Of a stretch of 30,810 nucleotides of DNA, positions 19,395 through 29,458 are shown one piece after another. The notes beneath the pieces were generated by a model. That model saw only the letters and a program-made list of their open reading frames with translations. It searched no databases and was not told the origin of the DNA. Each line of letters begins with the position of its first letter. Position 1 is the stretch's first letter. This stretch comes from Priapulus caudatus (Eukaryota; Priapulida; Priapulimorpha; Priapulimorphida; Priapulidae): NCBI RefSeq assembly GCF_000485595.1, contig NW_014578079.1, forward strand, positions 23,366 to 54,175. Reading direction: 5' to 3'. The translations under genes were made by a program, and so were the position numbers.

Positions 19395-20235
19395 GTAAGT
19401 GCAATGTGTTTGGTATGTGCTTTACTTTATAATAATTATTTACTTGTATATATATAAATATTAATACTTGTAAGAGAATGGGTAAAAAAATCATCAGAAA
19501 AAACATACCTAGTATTTCATACTGAATACAATGTTTTTTTTATGTGAAATGTTTTTGAATTTGACTCTAATCAAAGGACCCGTAATTCCTGTTGAAACAA
19601 AATCTGGTATAAATATATGTTGAAACAGATACAATCATATGATTTCAAAGTAAAATAAATGATACAGTTCTCTAACAGGTAAGAGCAATGTGTTTGGTAT
19701 GTGCTTTACTTAATAATTATTTACTGTATATATATAAATATTAATACTTGTAAGAGAATGGGTAAAAAAATCATCAGAAAAACATACCTAGTATTTCATA
19801 CTGAATACAATGTTTTTTTTATGTGAAATGTTTTTGAATTTGACTCTAATCAAAGGACCCGTAATTCCTGTTTGAAACAAAATCTGGTATAAATATATGT
19901 AAACAGATACAATCATATGATTTCAAAGTAAATAAATGATACAGTTCTCTAACAGGTAAGAGCAATGTGTTTGGTATGTGCTTTACTTAATAATATATTT
20001 ACTTGTATATATATAAAATATTAATACTTGTAAGAGAATGGGTAAAAAATCATCAGAAAAACATACCTAGTATTTCATACTGAATACAATGTTTTTTTAT
20101 GCTGAAATGTTTTTGAATTTGACTCTATTCAAAGGACCCGTAATCCCTGTTGAAACAAAATCTGGTATAAATATATGTGAAACAGATACAATCATATGAT
20201 TTCAAAGTAAAATAAATGATACAGTTCTCTAACAG
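19395..20235. repeat. three ~280-bp tandem repeats between the transposon's gene tails
   Basis: Copies at 19395-19678, 19679-19955 and 19956-20235 start GTAAG(T/A)GCAATGTGTTTGG and end CAGTTCTCTAACAG. They differ by a few substitutions and homopolymer indels. A fragment of the next unit (GTAAGAG) continues at 20236. Each junction reads CTCTAACAG|GTAAGAG, i.e. an acceptor-like string fused to a donor-like string. The units are non-coding and about 70% AT. They lie between the convergent 3' ends of the two transposon genes. Confidence 0.9.
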
Positions 20236-20268
20236 GTAAGAGGATCTCAGTTGTCACATGAAAATGCA

Positions 20269-22180
20269 TTAGCCCTTGAATACAATGCTCCCACCAAGGT
20301 TAACTAAAGCTGCACACACCCTCAGGAGTCTATCAATGCTCGCTTCATCTGCTTGGTCAGCCTCGTCCTTTAAGGTCTTTATCATTTGGATTGGCAGAGT
20401 ACCCTGTAGAATTGCATACCGCTTTTTAAGGAGTCCTATAACTCTCTCCACATGTATACGAATAGATGACATCTGACGGGATATTTCCACATCGGCGGCA
20501 GGCAACTGTTTCTTTCCCCTGGTGAATGCTGGTATCACCAGCTCTACTCCACAGTTCACCGCAAAGTCATCTTGGAGCGTGAATCCTCTGTCGGCAAGAA
20601 TCTGATCATGCGGCAAATGAAGATTGGGTGACATGAAACCAGAACGACGTACCAGTTCTACGTCTGACACACGGCCTCCCCATGCCATGGATATGTAAGT
20701 GATGGCACCAAGAGGACTGCAGGCTACAAACACCTTAGCTGTGGTGTGTTTTTTATAGTTCGAGTAGGTTTGTTGTCGTGCAAGCAAATTCCCAGCATTG
20801 CCGATGAATATTTCAAAACAATCCACAATTCCAGTCAAGCGTGGATACAGAACTTTAAACTCGGGTGGAAGTGTTTCAGCTGCGGCATCCCTGTCTGGCC
20901 ATCTCACCAGGAAGGACAACTTGGCATACATCACATCGATCCACTTCCAAAAGTAGTCTCGCACCGTGGTCTCTCCACAACCAGCAATATCAGAAATAAA
21001 CTCAAAAGATAAGTCCATACGAAGTCTTACCAGTGTTAGGAAGAATTGATCAATGAATGGCAGACTCTCCTTCGTTCTTCCTCCGCCATGCGAGGACAGA
21101 AAATAAAAAGTTTGCAGAAAAACTGCCCATGTTAATCCTGTGTAAAAGTGTGATTTGGCATCGTTGTCCTGAATAGCAGAACTTGAAAGCTGCAGGTCCC
21201 TGTACTTTTTCTTCATCTCTTCAAGTTGTGTGATGGCATCTTCCTTCTCTTCTCGCAGATTGTTTATCTCATCATGTAAAGATTTGATGATTTCCTGCTC
21301 ATTTGTAGAGTCTGTCTGAGTAATAATGGAGGCAGCTTCTTCGAGAGGAACAAAATCCTCGATGACATCGAGCCCTTCAGCTTCTTCGAGCGGAACAAAA
21401 TCTTCGATGACATCGAGCCCTTCCGGATCCTCAAACGGAAGACGTTTGGTGCATGATCTCTTTGAGGCAGTTTCCTTGTGACGCTTGTATCTTTTTAAGC
21501 TGTGTTCTGCGGTGTGTTGACTCTTGGGACGGTGGGGGAAGATTGATGGGATATAATCTGGATGCAGAGAATCTTTCGATGGTCGTTCTATAAAAAATGA
21601 AATAAGAAAGGTTTTTGTAAATTACCTCTGCTGCAAAGGACTGTTTATTGCCATGAAGAAATATAATTCCAAAATTTTAAATATTTATACTAGTTTTTCG
21701 TTACCGTTATCTAGACTATCATCTTTTACTTTATGCATTCAGATCCACTTGCTTCATTTCTTCAAGTTCAGCTAGAATTATTCGTTCTTCGTTCTAAATC
21801 TCGGTAGCAATGACAATACTATGACTATGGGTGTAAATATAATTTTAGACCAATTTATTGGTTTAGTACGAGTAGTAATAGGAGTAAGTCTAGACTGAAA
21901 CTTGGAAATGGGATCTCTGCACATGTAATTTTGATTCTACGAGTAAGAAATAGAAACCAAAATGAATCTAATTACCTGTCACAAAGTGATCAGAACAAAC
22001 GGTCCTTGACCCGACGGGACTCCAGTGGGAGCCGTCCTCGTTCTCTCGACTAATTGCTGCTAGCCATCGGTTTCTCCTCTCGGGGCTACGATGTCGCTTT
22101 GGCAGCTCAAAGAATGCGCGTTTTTTGTCTCTTGAAAGGTTGTGGTTGTGGCATCCAAACACCACACAGTTTCTTGGCAT
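20269..22180 (-). CDS. THAP-DDE transposase of the ISL2EU/IS4EU-type transposon (507 aa, two exons)
   Basis: Exon 1 22180-21976 (68 codons plus 1 base) and exon 2 21587-20269 join in phase (1524 nt, 508 codons with stop). Donor ACAG|GTAATT, acceptor TTTTTTATAG. N-terminal THAP finger: MPRNCVVFGC (C-x4-C), Trp in NRWLAA, C-x2-H in VCSDHF. The splice places the THAP-closing HPDYIPSIFP box directly after it. A basic patch, a 15-residue tandem duplication (EGLDVIEDFVPLEEA twice, 21334-21423) and a coiled coil (about residues 145-190) follow. Then comes a helix-turn-helix region, and a DDE_Tnp_4-like catalytic core: first Asp in GIVDCFEIF, second Asp in DQILADRGF, Glu in IHVERVIGLLKKRY. All three acidic residues are present and no stop or frameshift is seen. 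It would bind the element's ends through THAP and cut them through the DDE core. It is convergent with the YqaJ gene. Confidence 0.9.
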
Positions 22181-22284
22181 TATGCGATGCGTGCATTGAG
22201 CGGTGCGTTGCTGCGGTTTGTTTTCATCGGCTCTAATCTACATCCGGTCAAATTGTCAAAAGTTCCCGGATGTCCGCCCCCACC

Positions 22285-23132
22285 TATACTCGATATAATA
22301 AATACATAAATTGATCTACACAACATTAATATTAATCCAAAGCATCGTCCATCAGGAAAGATAGCGTGAGTGAAAGGATAGTGAGGGTAGTGTGAAAGGA
22401 ATAGGGGGGTATGGTAGGATAGTATGAGAGCAAGTGAAGAACGAGAGAGAGAGAGAGAGAGAGGGGGAGAAGTGAAGCAAGGGGGGGGCTAAGGTAGGAC
22501 GGTGTGAAAGTCGGTGGAAGACTAGAGAGGGAAGAAAGAAATCAAAAGGCAGGTTAACGTGGTATAACTATTAAATAGATTGCCGGTCTGGTCCTATCGT
22601 CCTCTTCGTCGATCCTTGAGGTCGATCGGGGGTAGCGAGGTGGCGGTAGTGGGTACTTGCTACCCGGCATCATCTCCACGTACGGTTGTGGCTGCGGGGC
22701 CGGGGTGCTGTGCTGGGTCGGCGGCAGTGGTGTGGGCTGGGGCGGCTCCTGCAGCGGTGTCCACGGGCACCTCTGAGGGGGCTGGTCCTCCAGTGGATGG
22801 GGAAAGTGGCATTCCACGCAGGTCGTCCGAGTGGCCGCGTCAGTGGTGGGCTCGAAGCCCGACCTAATCTTGGCGTCTGCCCGGGGCGCCCATATCCCTG
22901 ACTCAATATGGTGATCGGGACCGGCGCCAGTGCGCCGACTGGTAGTGCCCCGAGCGAATAACCAGAGCAGGTGACGCCCTCCTAGCAGCTCGGTTTGCGC
23001 CGGCCGGGTTGGTATCCTCTCGGGTGTGTCCTCCTGGTCCAAATCCGGAGTGGCATCGCCCGTTGTCCCGAACGTCGAGTGACCAGGTACGGAGGCCATT
23101 CCTGTGTTGTAGAAGTCTACATGGTCGTGAGG
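22285..23132. repeat. 848-bp direct repeat, copy B
   Basis: Same orientation as copy A, with unit starts 7999 bp apart. Its left edge abuts the right end of the transposon (CCCCCACC|TATACTCG). Its right edge passes into AAAAAGAGGTCAGTAGCTGCAGC, which on the minus strand supplies a branch-site-like TACTGAC and a pyrimidine tract before the shared acceptor-like region. The right edge of copy A lacks this, which suggests copy B keeps the original context. Confidence 0.9.
22554..23099 (-). CDS. 181-aa proline-rich protein of unknown function, copy B
   Basis: Same frame and length as copy A, from an ATG at 23099 to a stop at 22554. It lies about 510 bp downstream of the end of the envelope-tail frame (23611), on the same strand. 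Upstream, on the minus strand, TACTGACCTCTTTTTCCTC followed by ACCATGTAG and ACTTCTACAACACAG gives a good branch site, pyrimidine tract and two candidate acceptors just before the ATG. That would fit expression from a spliced sub-genomic message, as envelope genes of Ty3/Gypsy errantiviruses are. Function unknown; it could equally be a fortuitous frame in a GC-rich 3' region. Confidence 0.4.
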   Translation of the reverse strand: MASVPGHSTFGTTGDATPDLDQEDTPERIPTRPAQTELLGGRHLLWLFARGTTSRRTGAGPDHHIESGIWAPRADAKIRSGFEPTTDAATRTTCVECHFPHPLEDQPPQRCPWTPLQEPPQPTPLPPTQHSTPAPQPQPYVEMMPGSKYPLPPPRYPRSTSRIDEEDDRTRPAIYLIVIPR

Positions 23133-23610
23133 AAAAAGAGGTCAGTAGCTGCAGCTTAGGCACGGTTCGTATGACGGGAGAAGCAAGAGCGAATAAGTAG
23201 TAATCAAGGCACTTCAACCAAAAGTTGTTGCTGCTATGCAAGCGTTATATGCAGCGTATTGAACTTTAACGCAATCAACTCAATTCATCGAGACCGTGTT
23301 GAATTTATCAAAACTTATATCGTCCCTGAACACGAATGCATTATTATCTTTATTCTACATATAAAAACAAGATCCGCTACATCCATACGGACTGCCTTAG
23401 CCTACTGCAACAAAAATGAATACGGATTAATGAACAGCAAGGAACAAATGCTAAACAAACATGTTAACAGCAAAGTACCAATATCATCCGGCATTTCCTA
23501 TGGGATTTTAGTTCCCATTTAATTTCCTTTACGTACACCTACCGCGACCTTAATACTTGGCAATTTAACTTCAAGTCAAATCCTTGGTATACTGTTCCGT
23601 TAGGATCCAG
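23133..23610. other. no gene seen (probable retroelement 3' non-coding region)
   Basis: AT-rich stretch between the envelope tail and the 181-aa ORF. It contains the branch-site-like signals just described at its left edge. Short open frames here have no recognisable features. Confidence 0.4.
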
Positions 23611-26270
23611 CTAAATATTCAAGTATAGGGTAAATCCACTGAGTGAATTACACGTTAATGGACCTATAGGCATGCCTGGGTAAAGTATGGGTAAGGGTGG
23701 GGTGGTAGCGCGCAATGGCTGTCGAATCAATCCGGTTATGCGTACAGGTGGGGTTTTGGGTAGGGTATGGGGTGGGGATATGGTAGGTATGAACATCATG
23801 CTTGGTTGAGACAGTGTTGCAACAGCCCGAAGTGGCGATGCCGGCCTCACCACAACCGGCGGTCAAAACCCCATTATCTCATTTGGACGTTCATTCCTTA
23901 TCGGACGTTTAGCCTGACGGCAATATTGACAGGCACTGCATCTGCAGCACTTGACACCAATATATATACCAAATAATACAGACGCCAGCGCAGCTAACCC
24001 CGCATACGTTGAGGCATAGTGAATAGGTGCATTAAATCCCGTGGTGTGTGAAGTATCATATGGACTATTCGATAAAGGCTGATTATCTTTAACCGAATCC
24101 ACCAACTTTCTGAACGCAACTTCGAAATCCGCATGGCTATACAAAGCTGTAGGCACCACCGTGTGCATACGAGGCATTATGCTCGTAACGTTAGTAACTG
24201 GGTGTCCCACCGTGTCAAAAAACGGTCGCCATATCTGAGGAATGTCAGGCCAAGTACTGAGCTCAAGCAATGGCGGCGAAATATCCTGTGTTGATTGGTG
24301 TACATAATACGGGGGCAATTGAAAATAATCCGAATGAGCTTTACATACCGACTTCCAAGTAATCAGTTGCTGGTTAGTCATGAGATGCTCTTTTATACGT
24401 GGGGCTTCTGTACCCCAGTCATAACAAGACGATGTGACATGAAATGGAAACGGCGTGTTAATTACCCATGCTCCATGAGACAATTAATAAGCCTCGGGCG
24501 AGGTCTAGCCGAAAAGACTTTTTTTTTACAATGGGTATTAATTTCTGGCGTTAGATTGCGGAAAAGCGCTATTCCACACGAATTAATTTCAGACGATGGG
24601 TAAACTGGTGTGTTTAATGGACAAAAGTCGTGAACATCAGGCAAACACATAAGCGTCTCGTGGTTATCAGGCTCTATGTAATAACCCTTATCTGGTGTAA
24701 CACCAAGGTATTTATGTACGGTGTTATACCGAGCTGCGGTCGCTAGTGACGAGTTTGGACCCTGGAAAATAAACGAGGGGTTATAATTAAATATATATCA
24801 AATAAAGATTCCTGTTGCCTTAGAGGTACTGACACAAGAACATGAGACCTATTAGGCAAAGGAATGATCACTGCAACGATAATGTCATAATATTTCAACG
24901 ACACTGTTGGCGTATGTGGCAATTGAAGAGTTGGGGGCAAAAGCAATTGTGCCCCGCTCCAGCAAAACCAGGATTAAGGAGGAAATTCTACAAATTGAGT
25001 TATGTGAATATCTGAATAGATCATTTAATTACCTTTAAAGTGATATATAATATTTGGCTATATCTAAAGAACTGACCGATCTACAGCAATTTGAAGATCG
25101 GAAACCGACTTATTCCAGAATATGCAGCTTTTGAGATAAAGCGTTCCGGGTAAGGGGCCCAGTCGGGGATGAGCGGTCAGGGGCCCTTCAAATTTTTTTT
25201 TTAAATTAAAAATTACCATAATAATCTAGAGATATCTGAACCTATATATCCGGATTAAATATGCACTTAGAAACTAATTGTTTTTGTAAAAATCATATTT
25301 TTGTCCAGATAGGCCATTTTCAGTATTGACATGTGTGCGTGCTCATTACTCAAAACAATGACTTGTGACTTAGTTCGTATTATGCTGGAGCCGGTCACAA
25401 TTGTATGTCAGTTAAAATATTCAATAATTTATGGGGTGGTACAAGATCTGTTGATAGTATACTTCCAATAAGAGTATCCACAGCTCGAGTTATTGCGTCA
25501 ATGGTTGATTGTAACTGATCAAATGCAAATGTGAGGCCATTTATAGCTAAATATATTCGGGTCAGATATTTAAATTCCGTCAAGGTATAACCTTGAAAGT
25601 CTTTCAGTTCCCTTGTTATATATTGAACCTGATCGGCGATAAAATTTCTGTGATTCACTTCATCTTGCAACAATTTAGTATTTCGTTCTGTATTTATACG
25701 AGTTAAATTAATGACCGTTATACTGTCATCCAAAATAGCTGTAAGGTGGGATTGGGAGATCTGCATATGATTAAGTTGACCCTGAAGGTATTCGATATCG
25801 TCTTCAGTAACGCTACCTATTAACCATTTTGCCAGCTTACCGACGCCAGCAAACAAGGATCGCTTAGGTCGTGTACGATGCAAGGAATGTAACCCATGCA
25901 CACGTGCGCTTAATGCGTCATATCTACGAAGGAACCACTGTAAATGAGTTTCAAGCATTTTATATAGATCATGCGTGAATTCTTGTTTGCCACTCCAAGC
26001 AGGATAAGTAGGCATAGTTTTATACGGGGAGATAGGCGTTTAAAGTCGGTTAAGTTCCATATGCATTTTGGTAAGGTAGAGGTTTAAGGCCGAAGTGTTA
26101 ACGGAAAAGGCAATTAACCAGGTATTTTGCGACACTGTCAACTGGCCTTTCTTGACAAACAGCGACCCGCTCGTTGGTTGAAGTGTAGAAGCCACCGGTG
26201 TCGATCCCATAATGTGCCAACACAGCGTGGCTAGCACGAGTCTGGAAGTAATACGATATGATGTTAACAA
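23611..26270 (-). pseudogene. Baculo_F-like envelope gene of a Ty3/Gypsy retroelement, broken
   Basis: Read on the minus strand. A hydrophobic leader (LVLATLCW, about 26225-26245) starts the surface part; its exact start codon is unclear and an acceptor-like CTTCCAG lies at about 26245. An in-frame stop is at 26040-26042. The next frame (26015-25395) holds a furin-like RPKRS site followed by a Gly-containing hydrophobic fusion-peptide-like stretch and a long helical region. This is the arrangement of baculovirus F and errantivirus envelopes. A 447-bp insert interrupts it at 24951-25397. The coding resumes at 24946, changes frame near 24790 and again at an A9 run (24522-24530), and continues in the frame 24483-23863 with Cys-rich sequence, a transmembrane helix (about 23960-24030) and a Cys/basic cytoplasmic start. 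After a TGA at 23863 the same frame stays open 80 more codons as a Pro-rich tail. The gene is dead as it stands. Confidence 0.75.
24951..25397. mobile_element. 447-bp MITE-like insert inside the envelope gene
   Basis: The insert is bounded by a direct repeat CAATTGT (24944-24950 and 25398-25404). Its ends are imperfect inverted repeats (GCCCCGCTCCAGCA at the left; the complement of GACCGGCTCCAGCAT at the right). The envelope reading frame on the two sides becomes continuous when the insert plus one repeat copy (454 bp) is discounted, which supports the exact boundaries. Inside is a GGGCCCCT pair around 25156-25189 but no ORF. A 7-8 bp duplication would suit hAT-like mobilisation. Confidence 0.7.
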
Positions 26271-26341
26271 TACTCCGCGGAACGTTGCCCTTACTGATTG
26301 CGCTCACGCAGCCTGGCGAGAGGTATCTCGTCCTCCTCATC

Positions 26342-27790
26342 TCACTGTAAAGAATGTTGTGCATAAATATTATTATTGGCATCGTACGCATGCATAGGTC
26401 TGCCGTGTTGCGCAGCTTCATCCACTTGTCGCACTGGTGACACGGTGCTATCCTGTTGAGGTAAAGCATTGGGTATTGTGTTACCGCTAGAGTATGCAAA
26501 CCTAAGGCTGTCGACGTGTACGTCACGCATAGTACCCTTATGTGCATGTCTAATGCGGAACTGGACAGAAGATAATTTTTTATGAATTTTATACCATCCT
26601 CGCCAATATGATGCAAGTTTTCTTAATGCTCTTGGTATAACTGTAGGATTATACCAATATACTTCGTTACCTATCTGAAATTGTTGATTTTTAGCCTGGC
26701 AATCATATAGTCTCTTATTACGCTGTGGCACTCGAGCGGTGCGTTGATGTATCAGCGTGCATGCCCCATGCATCTTCTCTAACGCGACTGATACCGGATC
26801 ATTCGTATAGAGGCGGTCACGGGGTAACAAAAGCGTATCCCAAAGGAGTACTGGTGATTTCCCATACATTAAATAGAAAGGGCTGTAACCCGTGGTTGCA
26901 TGCTGTGCTCTCCTGTATGCGAAGAGAATTGGTCCCAACATCCGTTGCCATTTTGTATGTTTTTCTGTTACTAAGCATGCAAGCATCGAGTTCAATGTTT
27001 TGTGAAACCGTTCGCACACTGCATTCGACGCTGGATGAAATGGGGCAGTAGTCACATAACACGTAACACACAATACGTTTCATTAATGATTTACAAAATT
27101 CTAATCCTCTGGACATCCATGCGCTGGAATATACGAATTAAGAATAAGATTAGAGATCGCTGAAGATTTATTAGTAGTGCAATAGCATTCTGGAAAAGAT
27201 GAGAAGAGATCTACAAATGTGACTATATACCTATACCTCTCATCTGTCATTGGCAATGGCCCCGCAACATCTCATACTTATTGTCTCGTTAACCGCTGTC
27301 GACAGAGGGGCTTTATGCAGTGGAGCATTAAGTTTACGTAACTTCCTATCCTAGAATTACAAGGTACACATTCTTTAACATACTTATGAATTTGCTGATA
27401 CATCCATGGCCAAAAATAACAATCCGCAATTTTACGGTATGTTTTATCAAACCCAAGATGCGCAGCATGAGGTGAAGAGTGACAAGCAGCCATAACGTCA
27501 TTTACTAAAGAACGCGGAATAACGACTTGCGAAAGAGGGGATATAGTAGTGGAAGTCGTAACCAAATGACAAAGTATATCCTCTTCCATATGATTTTCCT
27601 CTATTAATTGTATCCCCTGCGACGGAGTCGGCAGGGATACTATGGTTTCATGTCTCTCCAGCCGCTGCCGCTCGGTCCGCCGCAGAAAATTTCGCTTCCG
27701 CTCTATAACTCGACCCCTAATTGATAACATATTGTGTGGGTCGTCAACTATGGTTGGGCTGCGCGTAACTAGAATATGTAGTGAACGAGT
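26342..27790 (-). pseudogene. Ty3/Gypsy integrase, 5'-truncated pol remnant
   Basis: The minus frame 27730-27278 carries the H2C2 zinc-binding domain (H-x3-H in SSPHAAHLGFDKTYRK, then YFWPWMYQQIHKYVKECVPC). The core follows in decayed form: D-x-GPLP and FVDLFS near 27190-27240 (first Asp), then stops and frame changes at 27073-27278 where the second Asp should be, then AVCERFHKTLNSMLACLV (catalytic Glu) in the frame 27073-26342. The C-terminal domain includes RKLASYWRGWYKIHKK, similar to the GPY/F module. Reverse transcriptase, RNase H and gag are absent upstream; similarity fades near 27790. The envelope gene follows immediately downstream, the order of errantivirus-type elements. Confidence 0.8.
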
Positions 27791-29096
27791 AGAGTTATAT
27801 TTTCGTCAATGCAAGCTTGTCTAGACACATGTGTCGGCTATGAGGTGTGTCGTTGTTGCGGGCATTGAAGTTGATCAGTGTAATTAGGGCAAACATCTCT
27901 ATGCAATGTATTGCCGTAATGCCCTCACGCTGACTTCTGTTGTTTACACACACAGGACATGGGCATACCCTTCCATGAAAAAGAGGCACGTGTTGTTGCT
28001 GGCTGGATGCGGTTTTGTGGTCGGGGATGTCGTCCTGTAGTGTGTGACAATTTACCGAGCATGCAATGTGAAGCATATGCAGTGGTAGCATGTAACAGCA
28101 TATATTGTGATGTATTTTGAACGTTTCATTCGATTTACCTTACCAGCATTATAATGAGTAAGGAAATAGCCTTGTTCATTTTGGCTTCTCGATGTCCTCT
28201 GCCCTCTGCTGTCCATGGCAAAACAACATGTGTTTATACCCATCATATGAGATCCGATAGCGTTGTCGTAGCTTAAAGGCCTCCTTTAGTGATGAAAAGT
28301 AGTTACATATATCAAATTAACTATGTTATGTAGAACTACGTAGAAATGTACAGGTTGAATGGTTTTCGGGTGTATGAGAAAAACGCATTTCTTGATGGAA
28401 ACAATGTTAAGAATTTGCGGGCACTCAAAACGCAAAGATGGCGCAACGAGGCCAGTGAGGTGCTGTTCATTGTTACCGCCCCCCCTCATTTCCTCAACGA
28501 ATTTAGACGTTTCACAAAATCCACCCCTGGCACTGCCATTTCCGCGCATCCACGCAAAAATATCATTCCTCTCCATATAGCTTCACCTTACAGTCCAAAT
28601 ATCACTCATTACACCAACATTAAAAGCACACAGATGTTATGGAGTTACAGCATAGACAAATTAATTTTACGACGTACTAACAGTAATACATTTTAGCCTG
28701 TGCCATAAAGCCTAATGGCAGAATTGCACAACTTCTATTTGTGAGTGAGTAATTGAAAACAAGTGCATGATTTGCAAGAACCTGTACTGTGTCTAGACAA
28801 ATAAGCAGTGCCGCCACAAGCCGATCCATGCAGCTATTTCCGTGTAGTTCCACATAACAGAAAATGCTTCCTCAGAAAAACAAGTTCTAAAGCAGTACTT
28901 CGGAATTCTAGTATACAAACATTGTAAGACATTTTCCTGTTACTCTACACAATTCCTGTTACTCAAGCAATAACGCTAGATGTCATGAAAGTCGTCAAAA
29001 CACTGGAAAGTTACTTTCATAGTTTAACTCAGCGTTCACAACGCATTGCTTGATGCACATATATATATATCGGCCGTGCATCCATGTCATGCGTAT
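27791..29096. other. no supported gene
   Basis: I see several open frames of 60-116 codons on both strands (for example 28346-28696 on + and 27795-28091 on -). None has a domain, credible codon pattern or splice-linked neighbour. The stretch 28580-28690 is a diverged partner of the repeat at 19041-19150. An (AT)n run is at about 29058-29069. Confidence 0.4.
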
Positions 29097-29402
29097 TTAT
29101 GCATCGACATTCTCGACGCGAGCAGCTGCTTCGGCGGCCGGCCGACGGAACGCTAGTTCAAGTCGTTCTGCTGCGCCCACTGGCGCCGCGGGACACTTGT
29201 ACTTGGGCGCTTCGGGAAGCACGCGTTCAGGCCAAACGTGCGTCACGTGGAACTTGGGTTCTTTCGCCACTTTTGCCCCTGCCGCAATGCCTGGTTTGTA
29301 CCAGCCGCAGATTATCCAACCAACGTGCGCGTCCTTGTAGTATTTCACTACTACGAGCTGGAAACGCGTACGGCTGGTAAAGAGTACACATCGAGTGCTC
29401 AT
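29097..29402 (-). CDS. exon-like block, copy 1 (unknown family)
   Basis: A minus frame of about 100 codons contains VVKYYKDAHVGWIICGWYKP, then GIAAGAKVAKEPKFHVTH and an Ala-rich end. It shares a ~150-bp core (about 29193-29345) with 30094-30236, at over 90% identity. An acceptor-like CGTTTCCAG precedes the core at about 29356. After CCCGAAG the two copies diverge: here coding goes on (PKYKCPAAP...), while the other copy meets a donor. I do not recognise the family. The conservation of the frame between copies suggests coding, or a recent duplication. Confidence 0.4.
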   Translation of the reverse strand: MSTRCVLFTSRTRFQLVVVKYYKDAHVGWIICGWYKPGIAAGAKVAKEPKFHVTHVWPERVLPEAPKYKCPAAPVGAAERLELAFRRPAAEAAARVENVDA

Positions 29403-29458
29403 GCAATGGCAGCAATGGTTGTTCGCTGCTGATTTCTGGCATGCCAGCCACTACAAAT

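Larger units (their letters stand above)
15133..22284. mobile_element. two-gene DNA transposon, ISL2EU/IS4EU type, apparently coding-intact
   Basis: The element is defined by its edges with the two 848-bp repeats. Start codons of its convergent genes lie 61 bp from the left edge and 104 bp from the right edge, typical of compact transposons. The pairing of a THAP/DDE_Tnp_4-like transposase with a separate YqaJ-nuclease protein is the hallmark I know for ISL2EU (IS4EU) elements. The right end, read inward, begins GGTGGGGGCGGACATCCGGG. The left end (TTACTCTGGACG) does not mirror it, so the left terminal inverted repeat seems lost or replaced. No target-site duplication can be assigned. Confidence 0.7.

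Noticed and set aside
19395-20235. Repeat array as CRISPR
   Set aside because: Units are ~280 bp, head to tail, with no short repeat-spacer pattern, and the genome is eukaryotic.
14286-23132. The 848-bp repeats as LTRs of one 8.8-kb retrotransposon
   Set aside because: They lack TG...CA ends, no target duplication flanks the pair, and the interior is a DNA transposon with no pol gene.
28346-28696. 116-codon plus-strand frame
   Set aside because: It runs through a dispersed repeat, has no domain and no codon or splice support.
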